DNA of 64,000 nucleotides. It comes from Nocardia albiluteola (GTDB lineage: Bacteria; Actinomycetota; Actinomycetes; Mycobacteriales; Mycobacteriaceae). Both the position numbers and the translations under genes were made by a program. The stretch is from positions 412,713 through 476,712 of the forward strand of contig NZ_JAHKNI010000002.1 in assembly GCF_018860155.1 (NCBI RefSeq), given 5' to 3'. The stretch's first letter is position 1, and each line of letters opens with the position of its first letter. The notes below the pieces were generated by a model. It saw only the letters and a program-made list of their open reading frames with translations. It did not search any database and was not told the DNA's origin. This document shows, one piece after another, positions 31,309 through 40,671 of this stretch.

Positions 31309-32802
31309 TCAGTCCCGGACGGCGACCCGAATGCTCTCCCACGCCAGGCGTTTGGACTTCTCCGGATCCACCTCGAGGCGGGCCGGATCATCGATCACCC
31401 GGGTGGTGCGGCGCTGTTCGGTGTACTCCGGCCACGACGGCAGCGGCTTGCCGGTGCGCGCGAAAGCCAGCCAGTTGTCCTGGAATTCGCGCTGCACCGC
31501 GCGAAAGGCCCGGTGCCCGCCCGCCGCCGTGGTGAGCCGGCCGAATACCGAGTCGACGCCGCCGAATACCGGGATCAGATCCAGGGCGTGGGTGGCGCCG
31601 AAGCCGGCCAGCCGGACCGCGCGCGGAGCGTAGTCGTAGCGGTACGCATAGGTGGGCGCGTGGCGGCTGTGCCCCTCCATGACCTCGAGCGAGGGCCGCC
31701 AGAAGACCCAGTCTCCGCCGGCGCGCACGGCCGTCTTGGTCGCGGGATATCCGGGATACGCCGCGGCGATGCGGGATTCGGCGCCCTCGGGCAGCACGCG
31801 GCGCAGCCGGTCCGGGGTGGTGGGCAGGGTGTCGTCGAAACGCTGGAACAGCGTGGCCTCGTCGCGATTGGTGCCGATGATCAGCGGCAGCGCATGCGCG
31901 CTGCCATCGGCAATCGTCTCGATCGGAATCTTCGGCAGGAAGTCGCCGTCGGCCACCGGCGCGGCGTGGAATACCGCCGGATCCTCCCGCGAGGACCGCC
32001 CGAGCTGCCTCTCGACCGCCTTGCGGATATCGTTCGCGCTCGCCCGACCCAGCACGCTGGCCGCGTTTTCCGGTGTGGCACCGAGCCTTTCGGCGACGCG
32101 GCGGGCGAACGACCGGGCCTGTTCGGCGCTGAGGCCCCAGTCCGCGGGCGGACTCTGGGCGATGCCGCGGTGGAACAGTCCGCCGGCGGCGGGCGTGGCC
32201 AGCAGCGCCAGCGTCGCATGCGCGCCCGCCGATTCGCCGAATACCGTGACGTTGTCCGGGTCCCCGCCGAACGCGGAGATATTGCGCTGCACCCACTCCA
32301 GCGCCGCAACCTGATCGCGGAGCCCGAGGTTGGAGTCGAAAGGCCGCTCGGGCGTGGAGAATTCGCTGAAATCGACGTAACCGAACGCGCCCAGCCGATA
32401 GTTGATCGACACCACGATCACATCGCCGCGCAGCGCCAGGCGCGAGCCGGAGTACAGGCTCAGCGCGGTCGTGCCGATGAGGTACGCGCCGCCGTGGATG
32501 AACACCATCACCGGCCGCGGACTGGACGACGGCTCGGCGGGGGCCACGACGTTGAGGGTCAGGCAGTCCTCGCCGGTCGGCTGCGTGCGCCGCGGGCCGA
32601 TGCGCGCACCCGCGCGGGCCTGCATCGACGCGAGGCCGAACTCGGTGGCCTCGCGGACGCCGGTCCACGGCTCCACCGGCTGCGGGGCGCGGAAGCGCAG
32701 TGCTCCGACCGGGGCGGCCGCATACGGAATCGCGCGCCAGCGCGCGAGGCGGCGGCCGCTCAAGCCGCGCACGACTCCCTCGGCGGTGGAAATCTCTACC
32801 AT
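31309..32802 (-). CDS. Type-B carboxylesterase
   Basis: Alpha/beta-hydrolase of 497 residues. Signatures: GEDCLTLNV (type-B signature 2), VMVFIHGGAYLIGT (oxyanion hole), the nucleophile elbow VTVFGESAGAHATL, the acid in GTNRDEATLF and the catalytic His in GATHALDLIPVF. No signal peptide, so it is intracellular. The start at 32802 (MVEISTAEGVVRG) fits the family; the frame is open to 32865. The downstream convergent TetR gene ends 25 bp away. Substrate probably short- to medium-chain esters. Confidence 0.93.
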   Translation of the reverse strand: MVEISTAEGVVRGLSGRRLARWRAIPYAAAPVGALRFRAPQPVEPWTGVREATEFGLASMQARAGARIGPRRTQPTGEDCLTLNVVAPAEPSSSPRPVMVFIHGGAYLIGTTALSLYSGSRLALRGDVIVVSINYRLGAFGYVDFSEFSTPERPFDSNLGLRDQVAALEWVQRNISAFGGDPDNVTVFGESAGAHATLALLATPAAGGLFHRGIAQSPPADWGLSAEQARSFARRVAERLGATPENAASVLGRASANDIRKAVERQLGRSSREDPAVFHAAPVADGDFLPKIPIETIADGSAHALPLIIGTNRDEATLFQRFDDTLPTTPDRLRRVLPEGAESRIAAAYPGYPATKTAVRAGGDWVFWRPSLEVMEGHSRHAPTYAYRYDYAPRAVRLAGFGATHALDLIPVFGGVDSVFGRLTTAAGGHRAFRAVQREFQDNWLAFARTGKPLPSWPEYTEQRRTTRVIDDPARLEVDPEKSKRLAWESIRVAVRD

Positions 32803-32818
32803 CCGCCGATGATAGCCG

Positions 32819-33064
32819 TTACTGCAGGTAACCCTCGACCTGATTCGCGGTGTTGACCTGGGCATCGTCGGGGCTCACGCCCTGGTCGATGCGGGCCCGG
32901 CGCTGCCGCAGCAGGTCCCAGCACTGATCGAGCTGCACCTCGAGGTCGGCCAATTTCGCCCGTTCGGTCTCGGGGTCGAGGTCGCCCGCGGTGGCCTTGG
33001 ACCGGAGCGTGTGCTCCCGATCCACCAGTTCGGTGATCCGCGCGAGGATGTCGTGATCGGTCAT
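32819..33064 (-). CDS. DUF2630 family protein
   Basis: 81-residue all-helical protein beginning MTDHDILARITELVDREHTLR, with LDPETERAKLADLEVQLDQCWDLLRQRRAR in the middle and a short acidic C-terminus. This pattern matches the small actinobacterial DUF2630 family, of unknown function. Coiled-coil propensity is high. The start at 33064 is used because homologous proteins begin with MxDxDIL. It lies 16 bp upstream of the esterase on the same strand. Confidence 0.85.
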   Translation of the reverse strand: MTDHDILARITELVDREHTLRSKATAGDLDPETERAKLADLEVQLDQCWDLLRQRRARIDQGVSPDDAQVNTANQVEGYLQ

Positions 33065-33124
33065 AGCGGCCATGCTACGGGGTAGCTCCGGGTGTGCCGC
33101 GCTTCCCGGGACGGGTGGCACGGG

Positions 33125-34495
33125 TCACCGGTGCGCGGCGAGGTGCCGTCCGGCGACTCGCGCGGCGGCGGCCAGGTCGTCGCGCGGCAGGGCGGCATAG
33201 CCGAGCGTGATGCCGAACCCGCGTGGCTCCGCGAGGTGATGCCTGGCCAGGGCGTCGAGCAACACGCCGTCCTTCCGTGCCGCGGCGATCACCTCCGTCT
33301 CCGCCCGCGCCGAGGGCAGCGGGGCGACCACATGAGATCCGGCGTCGTCGCCGAGTACCTCAACACCGTTCCGCCGCAGCTCGTCGACGAGAAGTGCACG
33401 CCGGGGCGGCATTTCGCGACGAAGGCGCCGCAGGTGGCGGGCGAGATCGCCGTGCCGGGCCAGGTGCGCGACGATCTGCTGGCCCGCCGGGGCCGGACCG
33501 GTTCCGGTCGATTCCCGGTGCGCCACAATGGCCCGCGTGATCTCCGGTGCGGCGACCAGCCAGCCGACGCCGAGGCTCGGCGACAGGATCTTCGAGGTGG
33601 TCCCCAGGTGTACAACGACATCCGGGGCCAGGCCCGCCAGCAGTGGCAGCGGCGCGGTGTCGTACCGCAGTTCGCCATCGTAATCGTCCTCGACGACGAT
33701 CGCGCCGATGCGGCGGGCCAGCTCGACCAGCGCGACGCGGCGCGCGGCAGGCATCCGGGCGCCCATCGGAAATTGGTGCGCCGGAGTGCAATACACGGCC
33801 CGCGCGTCGGGCGGGATCAGATCGATGCGCAGGCCCTGGGCATCCAGCGGCACCGGAATCACCCGGATGCCCTCGGCCCGGAAAGCGCCCACCGCGCGCT
33901 GATATCCGGGCTCCTCCATCGCCACCGCGTCGCCCGGGCGCAACACGGCGGCGGCGAGCTCGCGCACGGCGGCGCTGGTACCCGACGTCGCCAGGACCTC
34001 GCCGTTGCCCACGGCGAGTCCGCGGTGTCGCAGGAGGTGCTCGGCAACGACCGCGAGATAGTCGGGTTCGCCCGCCCTGGCCTTGTACGTCAACGGGTTT
34101 CGGTCACCCGCCGCCCGCCACGCTCGGCGCCAGGCGGCCCGATCGATGGCCTCCACGCACGGCGTTCCGGGTGCCAGGTCCAGCAGCTGCGCGGCGGGAT
34201 CCGGATCGCGCGCGAGCGGGCGGCGGCGGTGCGCGGGCACGGGGGAGGCGGTGAGATACGTGCCCGATCCGTGCCGGCCGCTGAGCCAGCCCTCGGCGTG
34301 CAGCTGATCGTAGGCGGCGGTGACCACGGTGCGGCTGACCCCGAGCTGGGCCGCCAGGGCGCGCGAGGACGGCAGCCTGTCGCCCCCGCGCAGGCCGCCC
34401 GCGGTGGCGGCGGCCCGCAGCCCGTCCGCGACCTGTGCGGCCAGCGGCGTGGGCGACGCGCGATCGACGAGCAGCGGCAGATCCGGCTGACCCAT
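33125..34495 (-). CDS. MocR/PdxR-type regulator (GntR HTH fused to aminotransferase-like domain)
   Basis: 456 residues. Residues 1-80 are a GntR winged helix (PLAAQVADGLRAA, GDRLPSSRALAAQLGVSRTVVTAAYDQLHAEGW, GSGTYL); the rest is a fold-type I aminotransferase domain with ATSGTSAAVRELAAAVLRPGDAVAMEEPGY, VEDDYDGELRYD and the PLP-lysine motif GTTSKILSPSLGVGW. Such regulators use PLP as effector. The divergent neighbour is a pyridoxamine-phosphate-oxidase-like FMN protein, which suggests control of vitamin B6 or of that gene. Confidence 0.93.
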   Translation of the reverse strand: MGQPDLPLLVDRASPTPLAAQVADGLRAAATAGGLRGGDRLPSSRALAAQLGVSRTVVTAAYDQLHAEGWLSGRHGSGTYLTASPVPAHRRRPLARDPDPAAQLLDLAPGTPCVEAIDRAAWRRAWRAAGDRNPLTYKARAGEPDYLAVVAEHLLRHRGLAVGNGEVLATSGTSAAVRELAAAVLRPGDAVAMEEPGYQRAVGAFRAEGIRVIPVPLDAQGLRIDLIPPDARAVYCTPAHQFPMGARMPAARRVALVELARRIGAIVVEDDYDGELRYDTAPLPLLAGLAPDVVVHLGTTSKILSPSLGVGWLVAAPEITRAIVAHRESTGTGPAPAGQQIVAHLARHGDLARHLRRLRREMPPRRALLVDELRRNGVEVLGDDAGSHVVAPLPSARAETEVIAAARKDGVLLDALARHHLAEPRGFGITLGYAALPRDDLAAAARVAGRHLAAHR

Positions 34496-34498
34496 GGA

Positions 34499-34552
34499 AG
34501 TGGTATTCCGATCTCATCGGGAATTGGACATTTAATAATGCCACTCGACCGA
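34499..34552. promoter_or_regulatory. Candidate MocR operator region
   Basis: AGTGGTATT near 34499 and AATGCCACT near 34544 form a nearly perfect inverted pair (one mismatch) in the 70-bp divergent gap, with ATTCCGAT / ATCGGGAAT nested inside. MocR proteins often bind spaced repeats in such gaps. An AT-rich stretch (ATTTAATAAT) lies within it. Confidence 0.4.
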
Positions 34553-34565
34553 GGAAGCTCGGGAT

Positions 34566-35246
34566 ATGACCGATACGCGCACCCCGCTCTCACCGACGCC
34601 ACGCAGCACTCTCACCCGCTACCGGGGCCGCCGCGACGCCACCGACCGCGCCGCGCTGGACGAACTCCTCGACGCCGCGATGATCTGCCACCTCGGTGTG
34701 CTGATGCACGGCGCGCCGGTCGTGCTCCCCACCATCTACGGCCGCGACGGCGACACCCTCTACCTGCACGGATCCACCGGAGCGGGCAATCTCCGGGCCG
34801 CGGCAACCGGCGATGTCTCGGTGACGGTCACCCTCGTGGACGGCATCGTCTACGCCCGCGCGGCCATGCACTTCTCGATGAACTTCCGCTCGGCGGTGAT
34901 CCACGGCCGCCCCGTCGAACTCGCCGACCCGGACGCCCGCCTGCACGCCCTGCGCGTGATCGTCGAGCACGCCGCCCCCGGCGCCTGGGACAACGTCCGC
35001 CCGCCCACCGCCAAGGAACTCGCCGCCACCACCGTCCTCGCGCTGGACCTCACCGAGGCGTCGGTCAAGACCCGCGCGGGCGACCCCTCCGACGACGCCC
35101 CGGACCTCGCCTCCGACACCTGGGCGGGAGTACTGCCCGTCCGCCAGATCTTCGGGGAGCCGTACTCGTCGGCCGACCTCACAACGGGCATCGCCGTCCC
35201 GGAGCACGTCCGCGCCCGGTTCGATAGTTCCGTCGCGTCGGGGTAG
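34566..35246 (+). CDS. Pyridoxamine 5'-phosphate oxidase-like FMN-binding protein
   Basis: 226-residue split-barrel flavoprotein. Visible family features are the N-terminal helix DRAALDELLDAAMICHLGV, the strand VVLPTIYGRDGDTLYLHGS with the phosphate-binding GSTGAGNLR, and HFSMNFRSAVIHGRPVEL. This pattern is that of the FMN-binding PNPOx-like family (Nim-like), rather than PdxH itself. It may reduce or bind flavin; the reaction is unknown. Divergent from the MocR regulator. Confidence 0.85.
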   Translation: MTDTRTPLSPTPRSTLTRYRGRRDATDRAALDELLDAAMICHLGVLMHGAPVVLPTIYGRDGDTLYLHGSTGAGNLRAAATGDVSVTVTLVDGIVYARAAMHFSMNFRSAVIHGRPVELADPDARLHALRVIVEHAAPGAWDNVRPPTAKELAATTVLALDLTEASVKTRAGDPSDDAPDLASDTWAGVLPVRQIFGEPYSSADLTTGIAVPEHVRARFDSSVASG

Positions 35247-35332
35247 CCGGACGCACCCATGGATCCGTGCCGAAATCCGCAGAGTTCCCCGGGAATTCGG
35301 AGCAAGCACTGCGGAATGCGATGACTCGTGTG

Positions 35333-36598
35333 CTACCAGGCGGTGACGGGTAGATCCGCTCGATCCAGGGCGGTGCGGGCCAGTTCGGTGAGGGCGGTGG
35401 GGGATTCGATGCGATCGGGGTCCAGGGAGATCAGGGACAGGGTGTAGGTGTCGGACAGGCGGGACAGGTAGGCCGATAGGCGGGTGCGGGGGAGCGGGGC
35501 CGTGAGGCCCGGGTGGATGGCGCGGGCCGCGACGCCGACGCAGCGGTGCGGGCCGAGGTGCGACAGGGCGGCGGGGAGCGTTCCGATGTTGGAGCACAGG
35601 ATGTCTCGTTCGCCCGCGCCGCGCGAGAGGGCGTAGGCGGCGCGGGCGGGCAGCACCTGCAGGATTTCCTCCGGGAGGCCGGCGGGGCTCGACATGTGGT
35701 GTTCGTATGCGGCGCGGCACTTCTCGCGCAGGGTCGAGGGGGCGTCGGAGCGGGTGACGGCGACTTCCGTCATCGCCATGTCGTTGTTCACGCGGGACTC
35801 GGACCTGGTGTCCACCGGCACACTGGCGTGGATGACCGGATCGCTGAATCCGCTGTCCCACAGCATCTGTGCGGTCAGATAGAGAAACAGTGTGTTGGCC
35901 GTGCCGCCGCGCGCCGCGGCCGCGAGCTCCCAGTCGGCCGCCGGAATCTGCAGCACAGCAGCACATGTCGAGGCTTCGCCGGCGTTGCCGGATGCCGGGT
36001 CCGAACGGCCCGGGGCGGGTGCCGGGCGGGCCGGTATGCCGTGCCGCAATGCCCGTGCCGTCCCGCCGATGACGACGGACCATTGTCGGCGGGCATCCGC
36101 CCAATCCGACTGTGAGGCACTGAGTTCAGTGTGCACCTCACCCCGGCGGTCCCCGGTGTCGAGCCCGGACAGCGCCCGATCCACCGCAATCGCCAGCCCC
36201 CGCCCGTCGGCAAGTGCGTGCGAGCAGGTCAGCGATACCAGCGAACCGCCATCCGCGAGCTCCGCGGCCGCGAGCCGCCACCCGGGACCGAACTCCGGAT
36301 CCAGATCGAATCCCAGGCCGTTCGCCCAGCTGAGCACCTCCTCTTCGCGCAACGGCCGGGAGGTCAGTCGCAGCGGATGGGCGCTGCTGGTGGCCTGCCA
36401 ATACGGCCGCGCCCCCGGCACTCGCGCCCGCACCACCCGTCGCCCGAGCGGCCCGGTCCGCAGCGCGGCGTGCACGCGCAGCAGGAGCTCCCGGGGGACG
36501 CGATCGGCGGTGCGCCACAGGCCCTGCAGCGCGATCGGCGTCCCCATGCCCCGGTGCGTCCGCAGGAAGATCTCGTCGACGACGCTGAGCCTGTCCAC
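35333..36598 (-). CDS. Condensation/WS-DGAT-type acyltransferase-like protein
   Basis: 421 residues. It starts MDRLSVVDEIFLRTHRGMGTPIALQGLW and has the HxxxDG catalytic motif as CSHALADGRGLAIAVDRAL around residue 127. Later segments (SVPVDTRSESRVNNDMAM, CSNIGTLP) resemble the chloramphenicol-acetyltransferase-like fold of NRPS condensation, PapA and wax-ester-synthase proteins. Catalytic His and Asp are intact. GTG start with AAAGG about 8 nt upstream. Likely an acyl transfer step to a lipid or metabolite; the acceptor is unknown. Next to the crotonase but separated by 72 bp. Confidence 0.8.
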   Translation of the reverse strand: MDRLSVVDEIFLRTHRGMGTPIALQGLWRTADRVPRELLLRVHAALRTGPLGRRVVRARVPGARPYWQATSSAHPLRLTSRPLREEEVLSWANGLGFDLDPEFGPGWRLAAAELADGGSLVSLTCSHALADGRGLAIAVDRALSGLDTGDRRGEVHTELSASQSDWADARRQWSVVIGGTARALRHGIPARPAPAPGRSDPASGNAGEASTCAAVLQIPAADWELAAAARGGTANTLFLYLTAQMLWDSGFSDPVIHASVPVDTRSESRVNNDMAMTEVAVTRSDAPSTLREKCRAAYEHHMSSPAGLPEEILQVLPARAAYALSRGAGERDILCSNIGTLPAALSHLGPHRCVGVAARAIHPGLTAPLPRTRLSAYLSRLSDTYTLSLISLDPDRIESPTALTELARTALDRADLPVTAW

Positions 36599-36670
36599 TA
36601 CGCGAGCCTTTCGCGGCCGGCCGCGGGCCGGAGGTCTGGCGGTGCGGGGCGAGCGGCGGCGGGCATGGAT

Positions 36671-37438
36671 TCAGGCCCGGCCGCCGTGGCGCCCCGCGCC
36701 CGAGGCGAACCGCTGCGCACCGGCGAGGGCGCCCTCAGCGTCGGCCAGGGCGGTCATGCCGTGGCGCAGCTCGTTGGCGATCGCCGCGTCCTCCTCCATG
36801 CCCTGCTGCTCCAGCGCGGACAGGCGGTCCGAGCGCAGGCAGGTCTGTGGCAGGGCGGCCAGCTCCGCCGCGAGGTCCTCTGCCGCCCTGCGTGATTCGC
36901 CGTTCGGGACGACGCGGTTCGCCAGGCCCATCTGCAGCGCCTCGGCGGCGCCGACGGCCCGGCCGGTGAGGATCATGTCCATGGCCCGGCCCTCGCCGAT
37001 GATGCGGGGCAGCCGCACTGTGCCGCCGTCGATGAGCGGCACTCCCCAGCGCCGGCAGAAGACACCGAAGGTGCTGTCCTGCTCGGCAATTCGCAGGTCG
37101 CACCACAGCGCCAGCTCGAGTCCGCCCGCGACCGCATACCCGGAGATCGCGGCGATCACCGGCTTGGACAGGTGCATCCGCGTCGGCCCCATCGGCCCGT
37201 CACCCTCCGGGGTGACCTGGTTGGCCCGTTGGGTGCCAAGGGATTTCAGGTCGGCCCCGGCGCAGAACGTACCGCCCGCGCCCCACAGCACCGCCACCGC
37301 GGCCGAGGGATCGGCGTCGAATTCCCGGAAGGCCTCGGCCAGCTCACGCGCGGTCGGCCCGTCGACCGCATTGCGGGCCTGCGGCCGGTCGAGCACGACG
37401 GTGAACACCGGGCCGCTGCGTTCGATTCGGACACTCAC
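36671..37438 (-). CDS. Enoyl-CoA hydratase/isomerase (crotonase) family protein
   Basis: 255 residues. Crotonase motifs: RPQARNAVDGP at the N-terminus, the oxyanion-hole strand GTFCAGADLKSLG, and ISGYAVAGGLELALWCDLRIA carrying the first Glu. At the second catalytic position homologues have PE-x-x-L; here the sequence is RWGVPLIDGGTVRLP, without that Glu, so simple hydration activity may be absent. GTG start at 37438, fixed by AGGAG 5 nt upstream. Divergent from tetR with a shared operator; with the acyl-CoA dehydrogenase beyond it this looks like a fatty or branched acyl-CoA locus. Confidence 0.88.
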   Translation of the reverse strand: MSVRIERSGPVFTVVLDRPQARNAVDGPTARELAEAFREFDADPSAAVAVLWGAGGTFCAGADLKSLGTQRANQVTPEGDGPMGPTRMHLSKPVIAAISGYAVAGGLELALWCDLRIAEQDSTFGVFCRRWGVPLIDGGTVRLPRIIGEGRAMDMILTGRAVGAAEALQMGLANRVVPNGESRRAAEDLAAELAALPQTCLRSDRLSALEQQGMEEDAAIANELRHGMTALADAEGALAGAQRFASGAGRHGGRA

Positions 37439-37533
37439 ACCTGCTCCTAGCTGTTCATCGGACGGACTCACCCCGCGCCGCGCCCTGCTCGCGACTCGAG
37501 CTCGACAATACGTGCCCTTCCGGCCCTTGCGTC

Positions 37534-37560
37534 AAGAAATGAATTTGTGATTCACTTCTT
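37534..37560. promoter_or_regulatory. TetR operator between crotonase and tetR
   Basis: AAGAAATGAAT-TTGTG-ATTCACTTCTT is an 11-5-11 inverted repeat with one mismatch, directly upstream of the tetR start codon (37563) and about 95 bp from the crotonase start. Confidence 0.7.
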
Positions 37561-37562
37561 GT

Positions 37563-38198
37563 GTGGTTTACCGCAGAACCCCGGCCGTGCAGGCCCGCCT
37601 CGATGCCCAGGCGGGCGCGATCGTGCATGCGGCCACGAGGGTGATGTCGCGGGAAGGCTTCGCGGGGCTGTCGATGGTGGCGGTCGCCGCGGCGGCGGGC
37701 GTGGCCACCGGCACCGTATACAAGCACTTCAGCGGCAAGTCGGAGCTGGTCACCGCGGTCTTTCGTGACGTCGTCGGGCGCGAGGTGGCGGCCGTCGCCG
37801 AGGCGGCCGGAGGCGGTGGCAGCTCGGTCGAGCGGGTCACGGCCGCCATCGAGACCTTCGCCGGCCGCGCACTGAAGAATCCGAAACTGGCCTACGTCCT
37901 GCTCGCCGAGCCGGTGGACGCCGCGGTCGATGCCGAGCGCCTGCGCTTCCGGCGCGCGTTCACCGACACCTACGAGTCCGCGGTGGCCGAGGGTGTCGCC
38001 AATGGGCAGCTGCCACCGCAGAATCCGCGTACCAGCGCCGCCGCACTGGTCGGCGCCATAGGCGAGGTCATGGCCGGGCCGCTCGCGCAGGAGCAGCAGA
38101 GTGAATCGGTGATCCCCGAGCTGGTCGAGTTCGCCCTGCGCGCGTTGGGTTTTCACGATCCGGGTGGCGCGGGCCGTGCCCCGGCCCCGCACGAATAG
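37563..38198 (+). CDS. TetR family transcriptional regulator
   Basis: 211 residues. The helix-turn-helix is MSREGFAGLSMVAVAAAAGVATGTVYKHFSGKSELVTAVF, textbook TetR. The ligand domain is helical. GTG start close to the operator; the repeat ends 2 bp before it, so the regulator probably represses its own promoter. It is followed 9 bp later by the acyl-CoA dehydrogenase and is divergent from the crotonase, both likely targets. An acyl-CoA ligand is a guess from context. Confidence 0.9.
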   Translation: MVYRRTPAVQARLDAQAGAIVHAATRVMSREGFAGLSMVAVAAAAGVATGTVYKHFSGKSELVTAVFRDVVGREVAAVAEAAGGGGSSVERVTAAIETFAGRALKNPKLAYVLLAEPVDAAVDAERLRFRRAFTDTYESAVAEGVANGQLPPQNPRTSAAALVGAIGEVMAGPLAQEQQSESVIPELVEFALRALGFHDPGGAGRAPAPHE

Positions 38199-38207
38199 GA
38201 GTTTCGC

Positions 38208-39830
38208 ATGCCCACACACGAAGTGTTCAACCAGGTTCCGCCGATCGTTCCGTTCGACTACTCGCGCAATCCGGCGCTGCTCGAGGGGCTGCACCGCGAG
38301 GGCGCGGGCTGGGCCGAGGCCGAGGTGCGCGAACTGGGCCGGCGCGCGGGCGAATTCGAGGCCCAGGAGTGGGGTCGGGTGGCCAACGAGTACCCGCCGG
38401 TGCTGCGCACCCACGACCGCTACGGGAACCGGATCGACGAGGTCGAGTTCCATCCGTACTGGCATGCCCTGATGGACGTCGCGGTGACGCACGGCCTGCA
38501 CGGATCGCCCTGGCTCGACGAGCGGCCCGGCGCGCACACGGCCCGCGCGGCGAAGTTCTACACCTGGGGTGTCGCCGATGCCGGTCACATGTGCCCCATC
38601 TCGATGACCTACGCCGTGGTGCCCGCGCTGCGGCACAACCCGGAGCTATCCGCCCGGTACGAGCCGCTCCTGGGCTCGCGCACCTACGATTTCGGCCTGC
38701 GCGAGCCGTCGTCCAAGGCCGGGCTCATCGCCGGAATGTCGATGACGGAGAAGCAGGGCGGCTCGGACGTGCGGGCCAACACCACCACGGCCACACCGCA
38801 GTCCGACGGTACGTACCGGATCGTCGGCCACAAGTGGTTCACCTCGGCGCCGATGTCGGACATGTTCCTCACCCTGGCCCAGGCGCCGGGCGGGCTGTCC
38901 TGCTTCCTGCTGCCCCGGGTGCTGCCCGACGGCACCCGCAATGCCCTTCGTCTGCAACGGCTCAAGGACAAGCTGGGCAACAAGTCCAACGCCTCGTCGG
39001 AGATCGAGTACGAGAACGCCACCGGCTGGCTCGTCGGCCAGGAGGGCGCGGGCGTGAAGACCATCATCGAGATGGTCAACATGACCCGCCTGGACTGCGT
39101 GATCGGCTCGGCCACCGGCATGCGCATGGGCGTGGTGCAGGCGGTGCATCACGCGCGGCATCGGGAAGTGTTCGGCGCCAAGCTGATCGACCAGCCGGCC
39201 ATGCGCAACGTGCTCGCCGATCTGGTCATCGAATCGGACGCGGCGACCACCGTCATGATGCGGCTTGCGGGCGCGACCGACCGCGCGGCGAGTGACCCGG
39301 CCGAGGCGGCGCTGCGCCGGATCGCGCTGGCGGTCACCAAGTACTGGGTGTGCAAGCGCGCGCCCGTGCACGTGGCAGAGGCGCTGGAGTGCCTGGGCGG
39401 CAACGGATATGTGGAGGAATCCGGCATGCCCCGCCTGTACCGCGAGGCTCCGCTGTCTTCGATCTGGGAGGGTTCGGGCAACGTCGCGGCGCTGGATGCG
39501 TTGCGTGCCATGGCGCGTCAGCCCGAGAGCGTGGAGGCCTACTTCAACGAGGTGTCCCTCGCGCGCGGCGGCAACCACCACCTGGACGACGCGATCGATC
39601 GAATCGGCAAGGAGCTCACCGATCTCGGCGACATCGAGTACCGCGCCCGCCGCGTCGTCGAGCTGATGGCCCTGGTCCTGCAGGGCGCGCAGCTGGTCCG
39701 CCACGGCCACGCCGCGATCGCGGATGCCTTCTGCGCCAGCCGTTTCGGCGGCGACTGGGGCATCGCCCTGGGCACCCTACCCCTTGGCGTCGACACCACC
39801 GCCATCCTCGAGCGCGCCTACGTCGCCTGA
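38208..39830 (+). CDS. Acyl-CoA dehydrogenase, AidB-like
   Basis: FAD-dependent dehydrogenase of 540 residues, long as in the AidB subgroup. Motifs: GMSMTEKQGGSDVRANTT (flavin-binding M domain), KWFTSAPMSDMFLTLAQ, the central LKDKLGNKSNASSEIEYENATGWLVG, and the C-terminal LECLGGNGYVEESGMPRLYREAPLSSIWEGSGN with a Glu in the WEG segment in the catalytic area. This combination is typical of AidB and its isovaleryl-CoA dehydrogenase relatives. Probably cotranscribed with tetR (9-bp gap). Function: acyl-CoA oxidation or alkylation-stress role; not separable here. Confidence 0.92.
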   Translation: MPTHEVFNQVPPIVPFDYSRNPALLEGLHREGAGWAEAEVRELGRRAGEFEAQEWGRVANEYPPVLRTHDRYGNRIDEVEFHPYWHALMDVAVTHGLHGSPWLDERPGAHTARAAKFYTWGVADAGHMCPISMTYAVVPALRHNPELSARYEPLLGSRTYDFGLREPSSKAGLIAGMSMTEKQGGSDVRANTTTATPQSDGTYRIVGHKWFTSAPMSDMFLTLAQAPGGLSCFLLPRVLPDGTRNALRLQRLKDKLGNKSNASSEIEYENATGWLVGQEGAGVKTIIEMVNMTRLDCVIGSATGMRMGVVQAVHHARHREVFGAKLIDQPAMRNVLADLVIESDAATTVMMRLAGATDRAASDPAEAALRRIALAVTKYWVCKRAPVHVAEALECLGGNGYVEESGMPRLYREAPLSSIWEGSGNVAALDALRAMARQPESVEAYFNEVSLARGGNHHLDDAIDRIGKELTDLGDIEYRARRVVELMALVLQGAQLVRHGHAAIADAFCASRFGGDWGIALGTLPLGVDTTAILERAYVA

Positions 39831-39939
39831 CGGCGAGGCCCGGGATCGCCGGCTGCGGGCCACCGCGACGACCACGCCACCTCGGGAGCATGATGTCCCG
39901 CGCGCGAGTGGGTGAGGGAGCACACGCTTCCGGGCCGCG

Positions 39940-40671
39940 GTGATCAACCTGGCCGGGAAGCTGGTGGACTGCCGCCCCACCGCGGCGAATGTGGCCGAAT
40001 TGCGCAGCAGCCGGGTCGATTCGACCGCGGCGCTGGTCGCGGCCTCGAAATCGCTGGACCGCCCGATCGATCGCTGGATCCAGGCCAGCACGACCGCGAT
40101 CTGGTCGGACGCGGGCGAAATGCGCTGTACCGAAACAACTCCGCTGCCCGTCGGTCTGCCGCAGATGACCGGCGTCGCCGAGCCGTGGGAGCGGGCGTTC
40201 GGGGGCGCGAACGCCGTGCGCCGGACGATTCTGCGCACCTCGATCGTGCTCGACCCCGATGCCCCGGCCCTACGGCGCCTGTGCGATCTGACCCGGGCCG
40301 GGCTCGGCGGCCGGGTGGGGCCGGGCGATCAGTGGTTCAGCTGGATCCACGTGCAGGACTGGCTGGCGCTGGTCCGCGCCGCGCTCGGCCTGGACCCGCA
40401 GGTGCAGCTGCCCGATGGAATCCTGGTCGCCGCAACGGATTTCCCGGTCCGCAACCGCGACCTCATGGCCGCGCTGCGACGCCACCTGCACCGCCCGCCG
40501 GCGCCGCCCACCCCGGCGGCGCTGCTGCGATTCGGTGCGATCTTCCTGCGCACCGATGCCGCGCTCGGCCTCACCGGCCGCCACGCCACCTCGGAGGTGC
40601 TGCCGCACACCGGCTTCCGCTTCCGTTATCCGACGCTCGACGATGCGCTCGGCGATCTCCTGCCACATTGA
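39940..40671 (+). pseudogene. 5'-truncated TIGR01777-type nucleoside-diphosphate-sugar epimerase
   Basis: 243 codons starting in the middle of the family: AVINLAGKLVDCRPT matches the point about 60-80 residues into the usual protein. The N-terminal Rossmann GxxGxxG region is missing, and an in-frame TGA lies 9 codons upstream (39913). The remaining part runs through SWIHVQDWLALVRAAL and the C-terminal DUF1731-like GRHATSEVLPHTGFRFRYPTLDDAL intact. No displaced N-terminal part is visible nearby. It could still be translated from the GTG at 39940, but without a nucleotide-binding site it is probably a remnant. Confidence 0.65.
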
